Of a stretch of 64,000 bases of DNA, positions 42,317 to 56,500 are shown piece by piece. The first letter of the stretch is position 1; each line of letters starts with the position of its first letter. Source of the stretch: Typhlomys cinereus (taxonomy: Eukaryota; Chordata; Mammalia; Rodentia; Platacanthomyidae); the NCBI GenBank assembly GCA_023101885.1, contig JALPQD010000004.1, positions 12,235,688-12,299,687 of the forward strand, read 5' to 3'. The notes beneath the pieces are model-generated. The model saw only the letters and a list, made by a program, of their open reading frames with translations. It did not search any database and had not been told where the DNA came from. A program made the translations under genes and the position numbers.

Positions 42317-42480
42317 TCCCGGATAGAGGCTCCAGGAGAGGAAGAGGCCACAAGGAGAGACGTGCATCGGGACGGGAATTGCTGTGACTATCAACCACAG
42401 CCTCTCAGAATCCTAGTGGGCATCACTGGCCCGCACAACCCTCCCCCTCCAGAAAGGGCCTCCTATCCAGCTGCTCTGCC

Positions 42481-42693
42481 TTACATCATGGACTCTTCTT
42501 CTTCCTCAGCAATCTCTCGATCCACCTCAATGGCCGTGTTCTCAAAGCTGGTGATGCCCCCGTACTTGCGCATGTGCACCATCAGCGGCTTTGGTGACTG
42601 GCTCCCAGCCAGTGTGGCTACATACATGCCCGTCCGGTTCTCCTCCAGTGATGGGCCCCAGTCCATGGCTGGCCTGCTGGCCTGCTGGAGCCG
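42481..42693 (-). CDS. Slc6a7: Slc6a7 exon 14 coding part (residues 568-637 and stop)
   Basis: After TGTCACAG the exon opens [20 protein letters not shown] and ends [10 protein letters not shown] followed by TAA at 42481-42483. This is the long acidic cytoplasmic C-tail of PROT. The 3' UTR continues to about 41,230. Confidence 0.96.
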   Translation of the reverse strand, partial: RLQQASRPAMDWGPSLEENRTGMYVATLAGSQSPKPLMVHMRKYGGITSFENTAIEVDREIAEEEEESMM

Positions 42694-44474
42694 CTGTGAC
42701 AGAGCAACAACAGTGGGTGCTGAGTGCCTGCTGCGGCCAGGGCCGTGGTAAAGACCTGACCATGCGCAGAGCTTGCTGCGCTCTGAGGAACCGCCAGAAG
42801 CGGGGTGTCTGTCCTGGTTATGAACCAGGGCACCTAAGAGTGGACCCTAGTCTGGGACACTTTCCTTAAATGCTGCATATACATTTGCTGGGGTGTTTGG
42901 AAAAGAGATGACAGCAGAGAAATACAAGCGGGGCTGCAGCTGGTCTCCCCAGCCTTGGCCTCTGGCCGTCCCCTCTCAGAGCCAGGAGTCCGGGAAAGAC
43001 AAGCTGACTAAGGCGATGACTAAGCCTGCAATTCCAGAACTCCTCCATCCCCAACCACATTTCCAGGGCCCTCTGCCCACCCTTCCAGGGACAAGAGCCC
43101 CACATCCCGAGAGAAAGGTTTCAAGGGTACAGAATGTGAAATGCCCTTGGTCTAGGGCTGAACTCTTATTCAAATGTGTCACTAGCATGTGAGCTTGAGC
43201 CTCACAAGTCCGTGGCTTTTCTCCTCAAACTATTCAGCCTGCTCTGCCTTCCTTCTTGACTTTGGCACCTGCCGTGCTCCCTTCTCTCCCTGTTCCCTGA
43301 GGACAGGACCTCCTTGCTATCCTAAGACATGCCAGGCCCTCCCGCCTTGGAGCCTTTGCACCTATTGTCTTACTGGCTGGGGGATGCTATCTTGCCAGAC
43401 ATCTGTACTGCTTATGGCGTCCCTTTGGACATCTCTCACTGACCACACTGACCAACTTTCACCATTCTATTCCTACACTGTGCTTTCTGCTTCTGTGTTT
43501 GCTTTTTAAAAGAACAGCACTTAGCCATGGTCATGACGCTATTGCTCCCACATTAAAATGCAAGCTCACTAAGTATGAAGATTGAGTTGCATTCCCAGCT
43601 GAACCCAAGTGTCCAGGCCAGGTTTCTCAGTCTGAACAGCACTTCTGGCCTCTTGGCGAGGGCAAGCTATGGAACTACCCTGTACAGAGGGCGGTGCTTA
43701 ACAGCATCCCGGGCTCTAACTGTAGCTGACAGTAGCATTTCCTGTCTTCTGATCCCTTTCAGACATCCAACAATATCACTGAACGAGGGAGGAATAAGGT
43801 TTCCAAAGGGTCCCAAGGGCAAAACAACCCTCTGTGGGAATACCTAGTCTAAAAGCTGGAACATTTAGCATGCCCCAGCTGTGAGGGGTACTTATTTCAT
43901 CCCAGCCACCACCAGATATCTGAAAGCTAAGGATCAGAAAGGTCACGAAGTTGGCCAAAGGTACACAGGTGAGAAGTGGCAGCATTGGGACTTGAACCTG
44001 GACACACTGGCCCCATCTTGAACTTTTGAATACTCTGCTTTTCTGACCCTTTGGAGTGACTGGCTCTTTCTGCTCACAGCAGCCAAATGACCTGTGGACA
44101 GATATCACTGGGTTTATTTTAAAGATGGAGAAACTGAGGTTAAAGAGGTAATCTGCTTAGGGTCAATGGTGCTGCCAGCAAATGGCCACAGTGAGACTCT
44201 GACACGGTGGATAGAGCTAGTGGATGGATGACCCCGATGCAGTGTTCCTTGAGGTTCAGGCTGCCCTGCCACCCCAGACTGTCCCGGTGCCCCAGACTGC
44301 CCTGCTCTGCTGCCCTCTGAACCCACTTGGCCTTCAAGCCAGGAGACAGTTTCCACAGTGGAACAGATGGGGCTTTGAGGTTCAGAGAAGGGAAGGACTT
44401 AGCCCTGAGCCCCACAGTAGTCAGAACCAGAACCATGGCTAGACTGTAGGTGGTCATGAGGATAGTGTGTGTGT

Positions 44475-44515
<41 letters not shown>

Positions 44516-47500
44516 TATCTGTCTGTCTGTGGCTGGGGCAGGAGGGTACCCAGGCATCGTTCTAACCTCATGAGGCTCACTGGAGCTCCACTCATGATGC
44601 CAGCCTCTGGCTGCCAGAGGACTCCATAGCCACAGCCACAGTGGTGGAGGCTCTGAAAGTGTCCTGGGCAGTGAGAGGGATAGCATCTCACTGTGATCAG
44701 CCAGCTCATCTGCTGGCCCACAATGTGTCCCCACATGACCCCTTTCAAGGTCTGCTGGCTCCCTGGTTTGTATTCTCTCTCCCTATCTTCTCTGCCAGGC
44801 CACCTATAGGCTACAGGACTCTGATAAGTTAGAAGTGCAAGTATTTCCTGCACTGCAGGTGGTGCCTAAGCTGGGGCCACAAGTCAGGAAGGCTAAGGTG
44901 GGCAGGGAAGGTGGTCTTACCTCCCAGAGTGAACCCTCCTCCCGGAGCACAGCCACCAGCATGCCAGCCGGGATCATAAGGCAGGAGAGCAGGCCCATGA
45001 GGATGCCCAGCAGCTCGGCCCAGGCAGGGAAGCGGTAGCTGCCGTATTCTGAGGGTTGGTACTTGACGATGCTATATACCAGCAGGGCCTGTAGAACAGG
45101 GACATCAGGACACGCATGGCCTGGGTCTGAGCCACATTACAGTCTGAAATAACCTGGCCCAGACCCACCCACGAGAACCTGAGATGGTTCATCTCTGAGA
45201 TCTTTGCAAGTCCAAGTTGACCCATTACCAAAGCCAGGCATAGCTTGGATAATGCACCCTGAAATCCTGAAATGACCTGTCCCCCAGGAACTCCTTAAGA
45301 CCATCCCCAAAGCCCTGAGGCCTAGGAAAGTCCCGCCCACTTATTGACCAATCGTGAGGTTGAGTCTAGTATGGCGCAGAAGGCTGCCCAGGGCCTAGAG
45401 GGTCCTGTGTGCACTGGGTCCTTATGCTGATGTGACAAAGGCTGAGCTCCAGGTGGGTCAGCCCTCCCCTAAACAGAGCTAAACTGTGCTAGACCTAGAG
45501 GGTCCCAGCTAGCCACTCCCCTCCCAGCCCTGCTTACCAGCAGCGTGGCTGGAGACAGGAACAGCCAGCAGGCTCTGAAGTACAGGCCCGGCTTGAAGCC
45601 CAGCATCATGTGGATATCTCGGCAGAACCTCTGGATGCCTGCACAAGGACAGCGAGGAGACATGCCCCCACGGTAGGGCCCACGGCAACTGACAGACCCT
45701 CCTCCACCCCAGTGTCCTTCTCGGACCCCTGGTACGTGACTTCAGGGATATCAGGCCACCTCCCACGGCCCCTCTCACCATACACCCGGGTGACGGCCAG
45801 ACACGTGGTGATCACCACCACCATGAGCCCGAAGCTGGCACTGTAGTCATCCAGAAGGACCAGCCAGTACATGCCTCCCTGGAACACAAGGCACAGCACC
45901 CGGCCCTGGCCTCGGCTTCCCTCTCTGCTTCTGCCCATCTCCTGACAGGAGGTGAGCCGGAAACAGGTTGTGGGGACAGTCTATCTGCTTGGCCCGACTA
46001 CGGGCAACGTCTCTTCTAGCCTTCCAGCAGTCGGAGATGCTAGCAACCCCCATTTATAAATGAGGAATGATGGGTTCAAAGAAGGGAAATCACTTATCTA
46101 GGGGTCACTCAACAAGTGTACAAATGGGGCCTGGACTCCGGAGCCAGAGCTCAGCCATCAGGCCAGGTTACCTCCCTTGGGAAGCAGGGCCTGAGGTGGG
46201 ACCAGAGGCAGCTCAGCAACTACTCAGCAGACCAGAGATTCTTCTGCAGGCAAAAGCCCCACCCGGCCGGCCCGGTGCCCACTGCGGGCCACTCACATCA
46301 GTGGTAAGGATCAGCCCCATCAAGTACATGGCCACGCAGATGAGGCCTGAGAACACCGCCTTCTTGGGGCGCAGGTAGTACGGGAACTCATCTGTCACCG
46401 CAGTCACTATGGTCTCTAGAAAGGCAAACTGGAACAGGGCGAGGTGGGTGGAGTCAGAATTCTGTCCTTTCTACGGCATCAGGCCCCTTCCCGTGGACCA
46501 GGCTCACCTGGCTGTCCAGGCCAAGAGTCAGAAGCATGAAGAAGAAGAGGAAGGACCAGAAGGGTGACAGGGGCAGCATGGTCATGGCCTGTGGGTAGAC
46601 AACAAAGGCCAGACCAGGGCCTGGGCCCCAGGCATGCAGGGTCAGCGGCCTGGGGCACTCTAAGGGCCCCATAGACCTTCAGATGCACAGCGTCACCAAT
46701 GCCCACTTGGACGCACTCACTCACCATACATAAACCCAGAGACACAGACTAAATGACACATTCAATACTTCGCTCTTAGGATTCAGGCCAGCACCTACCG
46801 GTGCTCGGTGCATAGAAGCTAATGAATAGAGGACTTAGCAAGAGTGCACAGTTCACCCAGATACAGAACATTAAATCTCATTAGAACACAGGTCTGCACA
46901 CCGTCAGTTGCACGAAGAATCTCACCCATGGCACATACTTACACACATCTGTGGCCACAAGACATACTGATTCACAGATCATTGTCACCCTGGGTTCACT
47001 TGCACACAGACATCTGAACCCCTGATGTGACTTGTTTGGACAAACAAGGCTGGAACGATAAGACAACCTCATACAGAAACTCCTTTACCTCCAGCATGGA
47101 GTAACAGACTCATTTGCACAGCCATGGTGGCACATGGACACGCCCACACGAGTGCAGGCACGTGTGCACGTACGTGACATAGCCATCCACGATCTTGCCG
47201 GCCCACACTCCATGTGTGCGCCCTCTAACCCGGACCCTTTTTACCCTTCCCACCCTCAACCCCAACCGCCTGCTCCTTGCCCACCTGCTTTGGCCACTTG
47301 GTCCACAGGCACACCCAGCTCCTGAGACATGTAGCCCAGCACCGAGAAGATGGCAAAGCCAGCCAGGATGCTGGTGATGGCATTGCCCAGAGTGACGATG
47401 AAGGTGTCTCTGCCAGGGGAGTCCAGGCACAGGTCAGAGTGAGCTGGTCACACCCTCAACCTATGAGGCCCTCCCTTGGCCAGCCACTCCCCTCCTTTTT

Positions 47501-50500
47501 TTTTTTTTAGTCCCTGGCACCTGGAAGCCGGAAGTACTGACCTGTAGATGTTCTGGTGAAATGTGTTATATGAGGCAAAAGTGAGGAGACCCCCAAAGCC
47601 CACGCCTAGGGAATAGAAGATCTGAAGAGCAGCTTCGATCCATACCTGTGCCAGGGAAGGAGGGAGGGAGGGGGCATAACCAGGAAAGGAGAGCGAGGAG
47701 GTGGGGTGAGGCAAGGTGACAGGTTTGGCGAGGCCTGAGAAACACCTAGGGTCACAAACATGGGCCAGCAGCAGACTCAGCTCCTGCATTTATACTCAAG
47801 ATATGGGCAAGTCCCTCCCTTCTCCAGGCCTTAGTTTCCCATTCAAGGCCTAGCAGACAGTCTCTAAGCTTGGCCTAGTCCTGAAGGAAGCCTTGCCTAA
47901 CACAGAGTTACCTGTGGAGTAACTGCTTTACTTCCTGCCTGGAGGCCGAGTACCTGAACTGGAGCCTGCCCTTACTGTTCTCTAGCTGGACAGCCTGGGT
48001 AAGGCCCCCCTGTACGAGCCCCTGGTCTGTAAATGGGGGATGCGGAGTAGTGTCTAACTCACAGGGGCACAGCAAGGGTTAAGTCAGGAAGGGTCAGGTG
48101 CAGTCATCAGTCCATACAGTCTTGTCCCTGGGACCGTGTCATGATCATCAGTCGTGATCAGCACTGTTACTAATGTGACCCCTGGGCTTTGGAGCCAGAC
48201 AGATGTGAATGGAGCCCAGCCCTGGGACCTAAGCTAATCCTTGTGGATTTCTGATTCTTCAGCTGCCAAATGGAGGGAGTAACTAACATCTACTACACTG
48301 GATTTTAAAGAATAAACAAAGACATAGGAAGGACCTGGTGCAGTGCTGCTGCCCAGGACCCCCCGCTGGAAGGGCCCCCTGCACCTCCTCCTTCCCCCAC
48401 TCTCTCTCTCTCCTCACCTTAGAAGACAACAGGTGGTGAAACTGTGGGGTGAGATAGAACTGGATGCCCTTCCAGGCCCCCGGAAGGGTCACTCCTCGGA
48501 CCAGCAGCATGAGCAGGATGAGGTAGGGGAAGGTAGCGGTGAAGTACACCACCTGTGGAGGCAAGCGTGCATGTCGGAGACCTTCCCACGTGGCTCCTCC
48601 TGCCGGCGGGCAGAGCCAGGAGCCAGCCGCTGTTCCCCACGGACCTCCTTCCTTCCCTTCTTCAGCCTGCTCTCTCCCACACGCCGGGAGCCATGCTTCC
48701 CGTGGCTACCCCAGTTCTGTCTCCTGATGTGGGTCACCAGCGATTTCTTTGAATCATTGGCCATCCCCAGATGTTCCACTGCCTTCCCCACCTTCCCAAA
48801 CAGCTGGGGGCTCCTCTGACCAGCCCATCACCTATGCGGCTTCTGCCTTAGCTGTGACCTTGATGACCCTCTTCTTTCTCATGTTTCCTTCCAATCTTTC
48901 CTAACTTTTCCTTGAGCACACCTCTTAGCAGAGGGACAAATTCTCATTTTATTTATTATTTATTCATTCATCTATTTATTTATTTGTGTGTGTGTGTATG
49001 TATATGTGTGTAAATGTGTTTTTTATGTAGGTAGGTATACCTGTATGTGCATGTGTACAAGAAGATACTTGAGTATGTGTGTTTGTGAATTCCAAGGATG
49101 ATATCGGGAATCATCTTAAATTGTTCTTCTCCCTTACTGCTTTGCTTTGGGGTTTCCCAGACTCTGCCTTCCAGTGCCAGAATTACAGGCTACTGCCATA
49201 TCTGCCCAGCATTTTTCTGTGAGGCAGGGTATTCAAACTCGAGAGGCAGAGGCTTTAATCCCTGACCAGTTCTCCAGCCTCTAGTTCTCATTTTAAAATG
49301 ATAGAAGTTACCAACTTCTAGACAAACTTACCACACACACCTCTTTATCACCGTCACGCATAATAATGGTGACTTCGTCTCTCCTGGATCTAGTCTGCCT
49401 TATTAAGATAACAGTACCCTAAGTTTCCCTAGATGGGGTTTACTCTATGTCTGACTGCATGCCTGGGCACATGACCAGGCCTAGCCAAACAGAACATCCC
49501 ATCCTGGCCACAGAGACCCGTTCAGGGATGAATACATGGCCCGGTGTGCCCAACAAGGAAAGTTCTACAATATCACAGACCGTGGAGGCAGGTGGATAGA
49601 ACCCACATGGAGGAAAGCTTCACAGAGAGATTAGAGAAACAGATTCCTGACCATGGCCGTTGAACCCCTAGACCTGCGCGCCTGAGGCACATGCTCTGCG
49701 CTTTCCAGTTGAGTGTAACATGTGGAGTCAAGTGGCCTGCATCTTCAAGGGTCCCGATGCACGCCCCGCCCCAAGCACTGCTCACAGGGAAGCACTTCCT
49801 GGTGACAACTTGAATAATCTGTGGGTGCTGGTGGCCTCAGGCTTCTAGCCTAAGAGCGGGGAGGCTCACTGGCCTCCACACCCTTCTTCGGGCAGAGCCC
49901 CCCTGTGTCCTCTCTCTCCTCATGGGGTTAACTCTATTACAACTTTCAGCCTCCGTCTATGTCCCCGTTTCCAGCCCCCAGGACTCACCTTGCCCGAGGA
50001 CTTCACCCCCTTAAGGATGCAGAGGAACACAATGACCCAGGCCAGCAGCAGGCAGAGGCTCAGGTTCCAGCGGACCTCCCCAGGCTGGCCGATGCCTTGG
50101 CTGCCCTGGATGTGCAGGACGTAGCGGCTGTGGGAGACATGGCGGGAAGCTGTGCTCGGCCTGCCAGACCCAGTGAGCCCTTCTCAAGTGACATTCTCTA
50201 ATCCCCTTCATCCTTCTTAGACCGCCTCTGAGTCCAGGAAGCTGGCTTCTCCCCCCATCCCCGATTACTCCCTTCTTCCTGGATTTCTATGTTGGTTTGA
50301 CAGAGGGGAACAAAGAGGGATCTAAGAGTGAAGGCATGAGGGGTCTGGGCACTTCTGCATGCATACATGTACACATACACACACACACACGATATGCACT
50401 TCCATGGTTGTTTTCCTCTGAATCATGCTCTCCACAGCAAGCATATTTTCCAAGGTTCCAAGCTCTCTCCTTCCCCTAGTCCTTGGTTCTGGGCACAGCA

Positions 50501-53500
50501 TCTCTCTCTATTGTTCGTCCCTGATGTCCCACTTCTTGCGAGTTCCCTGACCTTCTACAAAGTCCCTTCACTAAACTCCCTGTAGGTCAGCCTTTGTGGC
50601 CGTACCAGCATTCCTCTGGCCATATCCCCTGCCCAATGTAGAAGGCCTTGGTGTGGCTACAGAGGTCCCCAGAAGCTGCAGTGACCATGTCAAGTTCGTA
50701 GGCTCTGCATGGCACACCCACGCTTATTCTGTCTTGTGGGTCACAGCTCAGCAGGTACAGACACGCTGACTGGCCTTGAAATGGACAGGCGAGAGGACTG
50801 TGCAGGCCACGCAAGCTGGGGAGGGAGCATTTCCCCACTCGAGGAAACCACTGAGAGCGGAAAGAAGGGAAAGGTGGGGGATAGCTAGTCTTCTGGCCAG
50901 CCAGTGGGGCACCCCGGAATGATCCAGGACTGGATGGGGGATCCGTAGTTTCGATGTTGTTTCTATTGAACAAGCCTCTGGCCCTTGTTTGCCCATCTGT
51001 AAAGTGAGGCAAAACTCTGTAGAGTAGACTGGTGAGCCACAAAGTCCTCCTGGCATTCACAGGTATTTGGCACTACAACATGGTTTGACCTGTGCTGCTT
51101 TGTTTAAACCATCTGGTAATCCTTAAGAATAGTCTCACCTCTAATTTTACACTAATCTGAGATGGTACTTACTCTGTATGCTGTGTTAAGTGCTTTATTT
51201 ACGGATATGTGAAGGAGTGAATGACTGAGTGGCTTTGTCCTGTCCGGTAAACACTGTTGTCACCACCACCCTTACACGGGAAGAGACCAAAACTCTAAAA
51301 TATCACTATGAACTGTTTATCACCATCATTCTCTCAGCTAGCATTTAGTGAGCACTTACTACCACCAGACTAGACAGCATAGTCTACATGCACTCTTTCC
51401 TCTCACCTACGCAGACAGGTTTTGAATTAGTTGCTAACATTGAGCCGATCCGAAAAGTAAAGCAACAGATTCCAAACACATAGCTCAAGGCCACATGGCT
51501 GGTCAGGATTCTATCCTGACCGCTTTGAAGGGCTGCCCACGACCCTGCCCTCCTCCCGTCCCCTCTCTGTGGCCCCCCTGGGCAGGCTGCCTGACCTCCA
51601 GTACTCCTCGCTGGGGCTGACAGTGCTGCTGAGGTTGAGGGGCAGAGCCCCGTTGCCGTCCCTGGGACCCCTGTGCTCCAGGCAGCGCTCCGTGTTCCAC
51701 CAGTTGCCGCAGTGCTCCCAGGGCAGGTTGCTGGTGAGGGAGGCGAAGAGGTAGAAGAGGACGTAGGCGATGATCATGTTGTAGTAGATGGCCACCAGGC
51801 CCACGATGAGCAACATGGCCGCGCCCGCACCTGCATGGGGGCGGCAGGTGTCACTTAGTTCTGTGCAAACTTCCTGATTCCCACAGGACCCCACCCAAGC
51901 CCAGGACCACTGAGGACTCACCTTTGAAGAGGGGGCTGATTTTCCAGACGGCTAGCGGTCCCAGGCTGGAGAACTGGCCCAGTGAGAGCTCAAGGAAGAA
52001 GAGGGGGATGCCGCAGATGGCCAGCATGAGGAAGTAGGGCACGAGGAAGGCGCCTACAGGGAGGTGATGGGGCAGGGCAGGGCTCAGGTGAGCCCACTCC
52101 CCTCCATGCCCAAGCTGGCCCGCCACTGCCCCTGACAGCAGTTAATAGCAACCACCTGCAGTGACTGGATCTATTCTGAGGTTGGGCACCTGTGTCTGCG
52201 GGTCACTGAGGCTGAGGGGGCTGATGGGAAATCACTTACCTCTGCAGCCCTGAAGCCCCAAATAGGGCTGGGCTCAGAGCAGACACTTCAGAAATACCTG
52301 CTGAGTGAGTGGATAAATGAAGGGGTGGATGAATGAGCAGACGAATGAGTTCCCTAACAAAGAGTGTGGACTCTCCCGTGTGCAAATCGACAACTTCAGT
52401 ATGGGCTCCAGCAGCCTGTCCCCTCCCTACTGAGGCCACTTCAGTTATCCTGACTGCCACCTGTGGTTTATTGGTGCCTGTGATTTCATGGGCTTAGCAT
52501 CTCTCTCCTTGTCATCTCATGTTGACAGCTACCTCCTTCAGAGAGCTGCCCACCACCAGATGGCTGTGGAGGGGCTGCTGTCACACCAGCCCTCCTTCTG
52601 CAGCCCCGTGGGCACATAGTCCATCAAGCCAATCACTTTTCCTTACAACTCTGTATAGACTCATTCAGATGGAGAGGTCTGGGGAGACCCTGGGTTTGCT
52701 GGGCACTCCAGAAACAAGCCATTCTAGAAATATCTATGCGCCCTACCCCCAGTGAAGGAAGGAAGGCTGTTTTGTTACTTTATTGCATTTTGCCAATAAA
52801 TTCATGACCAAACGGCTTAAGAAAGCAAGGGGTTTTCCTCTGGCTTACATCTTTTAGTCCAGCAGGAGACCACACATCGACACTAGAGGTCGAGGGAACT
52901 AGACACACCATATCCAAGGACTGCTGAGAGAGAGGCAAATCCCACTTGTCAGACCAGCATGTCTGGCTAAGTATACCAAAGAATGCCAACTTCCTTAACC
53001 AGTTCATTTCGTTTCACCTGTCCAGGGACTAGTCCCACTCACCATAGGCTGGGCTCCTCTATCAATCAATCAATCAATCTCCTGCAGGCTGCTCAGGGTT
53101 TAACTCAACTACTAATTCTTTGCAAATGTGCCCAGAGCTCCAGCCTTCAGTTACCAAGTTGACACTTGCAGCTTTCTATCACAGCCGTCTACCTAAAAAG
53201 TGAAGTCAGCACACACAAAACATAGAGAAGCAGAGAAAGAGACGGAGAGGGAGAAAGCGGGGGAGAAAAGTTCCGGAGTCTGGGGCTGGCTGTACACTCG
53301 CATCCCCAGTCATACAGAAGCCTCTGAGCTTTGCTTGGTCTAGTGCAATCTGGATCTATCTTGTGAACACACACTTCTGTAACAAGTCTGGTAAAGGGAA
53401 ATGTGTTTACTGGAGATACAGGGAGATGGCAAGGTCACGTTGCGCTGGGAAAGATTACAATGGGGTTGGAAAGTCTAGTCTGCCCCCCCCCCGTGACCTT

Positions 53501-56500
53501 GGACAGGGAACTTGGGCTCTCTAGAACCCAGCTGCCTCAGCATCTCCTCGGTGCCTATCCAAGAAGGGTTAGTGTCAGGGCATGAGGCAGTCACCACGCC
53601 CAAGGCTTGGCCAGTTGGTGACACTTAGAACAGTAACTTGGTGGAGAAGCAAGGGCGCAGGGAATTTCTTGTAAGATGGGAGAGACCTTGTGTTGGCAAT
53701 CTGAATGGAAAGAACCAGGAGAAGGGGAAACATTGAAGAGAATGTTGCATGGAAGCATGGCTCTGGCGGAGGTGGGGAAGGGATGGCAGCCAGTGCAAAG
53801 CCTGTGAGCACTGACAGCAGGTACAACTCTTTATAGAAACTTGGGCAGCTGCCCACCACAGGGAGGAATCCATGTGGGTATCATCCTGAAGATGACGGGA
53901 AGGGAGGACAGGCAGGGTAAGATCTCTCCTCCCAGCCCAAGGTCACATGGGACACAGTGGCCGAGGTCATGTCAAAGCTCACTCTATCCATAACCCCAGA
54001 GATCCCCACCAGGACCCCAGGCCCATACCGCCGCCATTGGTGTATGCTCGGTAGGGGAACCGCCAGACATTGCCCAGGCCCACACAGTAGCCGATGCAGG
54101 ACAGGAGGAAGTCCAGCTTGCCCGTCCAGTTGCCCCTGTCTGCCGCAAAGTCCACATCCAGGTCTACATCACCCTGGTCGCTGGGGGTCATCAGCAGGTC
54201 TGGGGTGACAGGCTGCCAGTGAGACCAAAGCAGGAGGGAGAAGAGTGAGACCAGGGTAGAACTTGGATCCCAACCCAAGAGTGTGGAGATGCAAAGGGCT
54301 GGTGGGAGGATGTTCTATCAGTTCCAATAACCAAGTGGGCTCTCCTCTGGACTCACATGAGATGGAAGGCACCTCCACACACATGAAGTCCTGGCCTCCA
54401 GGGAGGTAAGTTAGCATGTCTGTGGGTTGCTTGGGCTTGGTGCCTAGCAGGAAGGCCAGAGGTACCAGGAGGGCTGCCTGAAAGTAAGAGGGCAGGTCCT
54501 AGCAAAGAACCTGGGACTGAGTCAGGAAAGACCAGCAGGCAGCCCACCCCGCCTGCTTTCCTCTAGGGCCAAGAAGAATATGCATACAAAACACATTGAT
54601 CAGGGTGTGTACCCACAGAGGAAAGGCCTCTCTGCTTCTTGTCTAGAAATACTTGTTGGAAAAATCTAGGGGGTCCGGAGACTGTGGCTCTAGATCTGTG
54701 CTAATAATAGTGTGCCATAGCAAGCCTGTTTCCTTATCTGGACAAGGAGATTGGGTGGGTCGTCGTTTGCCAAAACTTATCCCTTGGAGGTATTCCTGGA
54801 CATTCTGAAAACATTCTTCAGTCGAAGAAGCTAGGGGACATATGTATCAACATAAACTAAAACGCGCTTCTTCGCTACAGGTCTTATTAGATCACTTAAT
54901 GGGTACAAATGCATAGTAACGTTCTAAAAAGGAACTAGCAGCATTCCCAGATCCTACTTAAGAAAAGCTTCTCAAGGAGCTAGCATGATGAGATAGACAT
55001 ACTTAGAAAATTTGGGTCTAGACAGTGTCTTAAGGAACCTTCTGGCTCTGGTGGTCCATAAAGCATCAAGCTAGAGACTCATGAGGGCTTAGGAACAAGT
55101 AAAGACTGTCTTAGATGGGGTAACTCAGGGTCAAGCCACGGGCAGATAAGTTTCCTTTCCTAAGACTGTCCAATCCAATCGGGTTGTGACAGAGGAGGTT
55201 TCACTGGGTTCAGAGGAGTATCACTGGGCTCAAGATGATGAAAGGAGGACTAGGGTGTGGCTCGGTGGCAGAGTACTTAGCCTAGGCTCCGTGGTAGAGT
55301 ACTTAGCATAGCGAGCACCAGGCCTGGGTTCTATCCCTGGCAGGACAGTAGTAATGGTGTGAGTAGCCCACAAATGGAGGTGTTGGCTGCAGAGACAGGG
55401 CTGGCTCAGGGACAGCGTTTGACTATGGTGGTGATCTTGTGTGAGGCTGGGCAATGGCGATAAGTACAACTTGGCATGAGTGTAGGTAATTGGGACAAAG
55501 ACAGGATTTAAAAAAAAGCTGCTTTTAAAGTTAAAATAGACAGGTATTGGACTGGCAGTGTTCTGCTGTGGCTGGGGACATGCTGAAGTGAAGGTGGCTT
55601 AGGGAAACTCCATTCTCCCCTAAAGCTGCCTTTCCTACAACAATGCCAGTCGTCTGGCACCTCAGGCTCCCAGGTGAGCCCCAGCCAGCTGGCATGAGCC
55701 TGGAATTGGGTGTGGAGGCACCCCTGTCACCCTGAGACCTCTCCTGCCCCTTTCAGGCCAGCTGGCAGGAGGTCCCAGTAATGAGGCTCCTCTGAACCCC
55801 CAGAGAAGCTGCCCTTTCTATGCTCACAGAGCAGGTCCGCTCTGTTTCCATGGCGACGAGAGTTCCAAGAGCAGGATGCTGCCAGCTCGGCTCCTCTTCC
55901 CCCAATCAGAGGGAAGCTTGCTCCTGCTCCAAGGCCAGGGGACGGGGTCCTTCAAAACATAGTCAATCAGGAACCCACACCTGGGGCCCCAAACCCCTCC
56001 GCGGGATAACTCCCAGGAGGCTGGCATGGTAAGAATGCGGCTGGTCAGGAGACAGCAGGCAGCTACCAAGTGAATGGGGCAGGGTGGGGGACTGCTTGAC
56101 TAGCTCTCCACTTCCACCTGGGGGGGGAGGAGCTCCCACTCTCTACCTACCCCAGGATCATTCAGAAACACACATCTGAATGCTTACAGATGTAGGTCCC
56201 TACCCTCGGAGACCGGGCCCTGAGCAAGAGACCTGTCAAGCCAGAAGGCTTCCTTACCTTCTGCAGGACACGTGATAGGCATCTAGAGTCTCACTTCACT
56301 ATGCTGGTGAGGAAACTGTCCCAGCGAGAGAAGGTGCGGTGACCAAGGTCAAACGACACGCCAAGGGCACAGCACAACTAGGACCAGATTTTCCGCCCCA
56401 AACCCTATACTCCCCCTGCCGATTCCTGGCATCACTGCTTCCCTTCTCAATGGGACCTAGGGATCCCTCCCACTCCACCTCCCGAGACGGGAAGGCCTCA

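Larger units (their letters stand above)
41230..42480 (-). other. Slc6a7: Slc6a7 3' UTR
   Basis: About 1.25 kb between the TAA and the minus-strand AATAAA at 41255. It includes a GT microsatellite (42283-42316). The end is inferred from the hexamer only and could extend to about 40,795. Confidence 0.5.

Noticed and set aside
44140..44853. 237-codon minus-strand open frame in Slc6a7 intron 13
   Set aside because: Its length comes from a GT/CA microsatellite (a histidine-threonine run) inside an intron.
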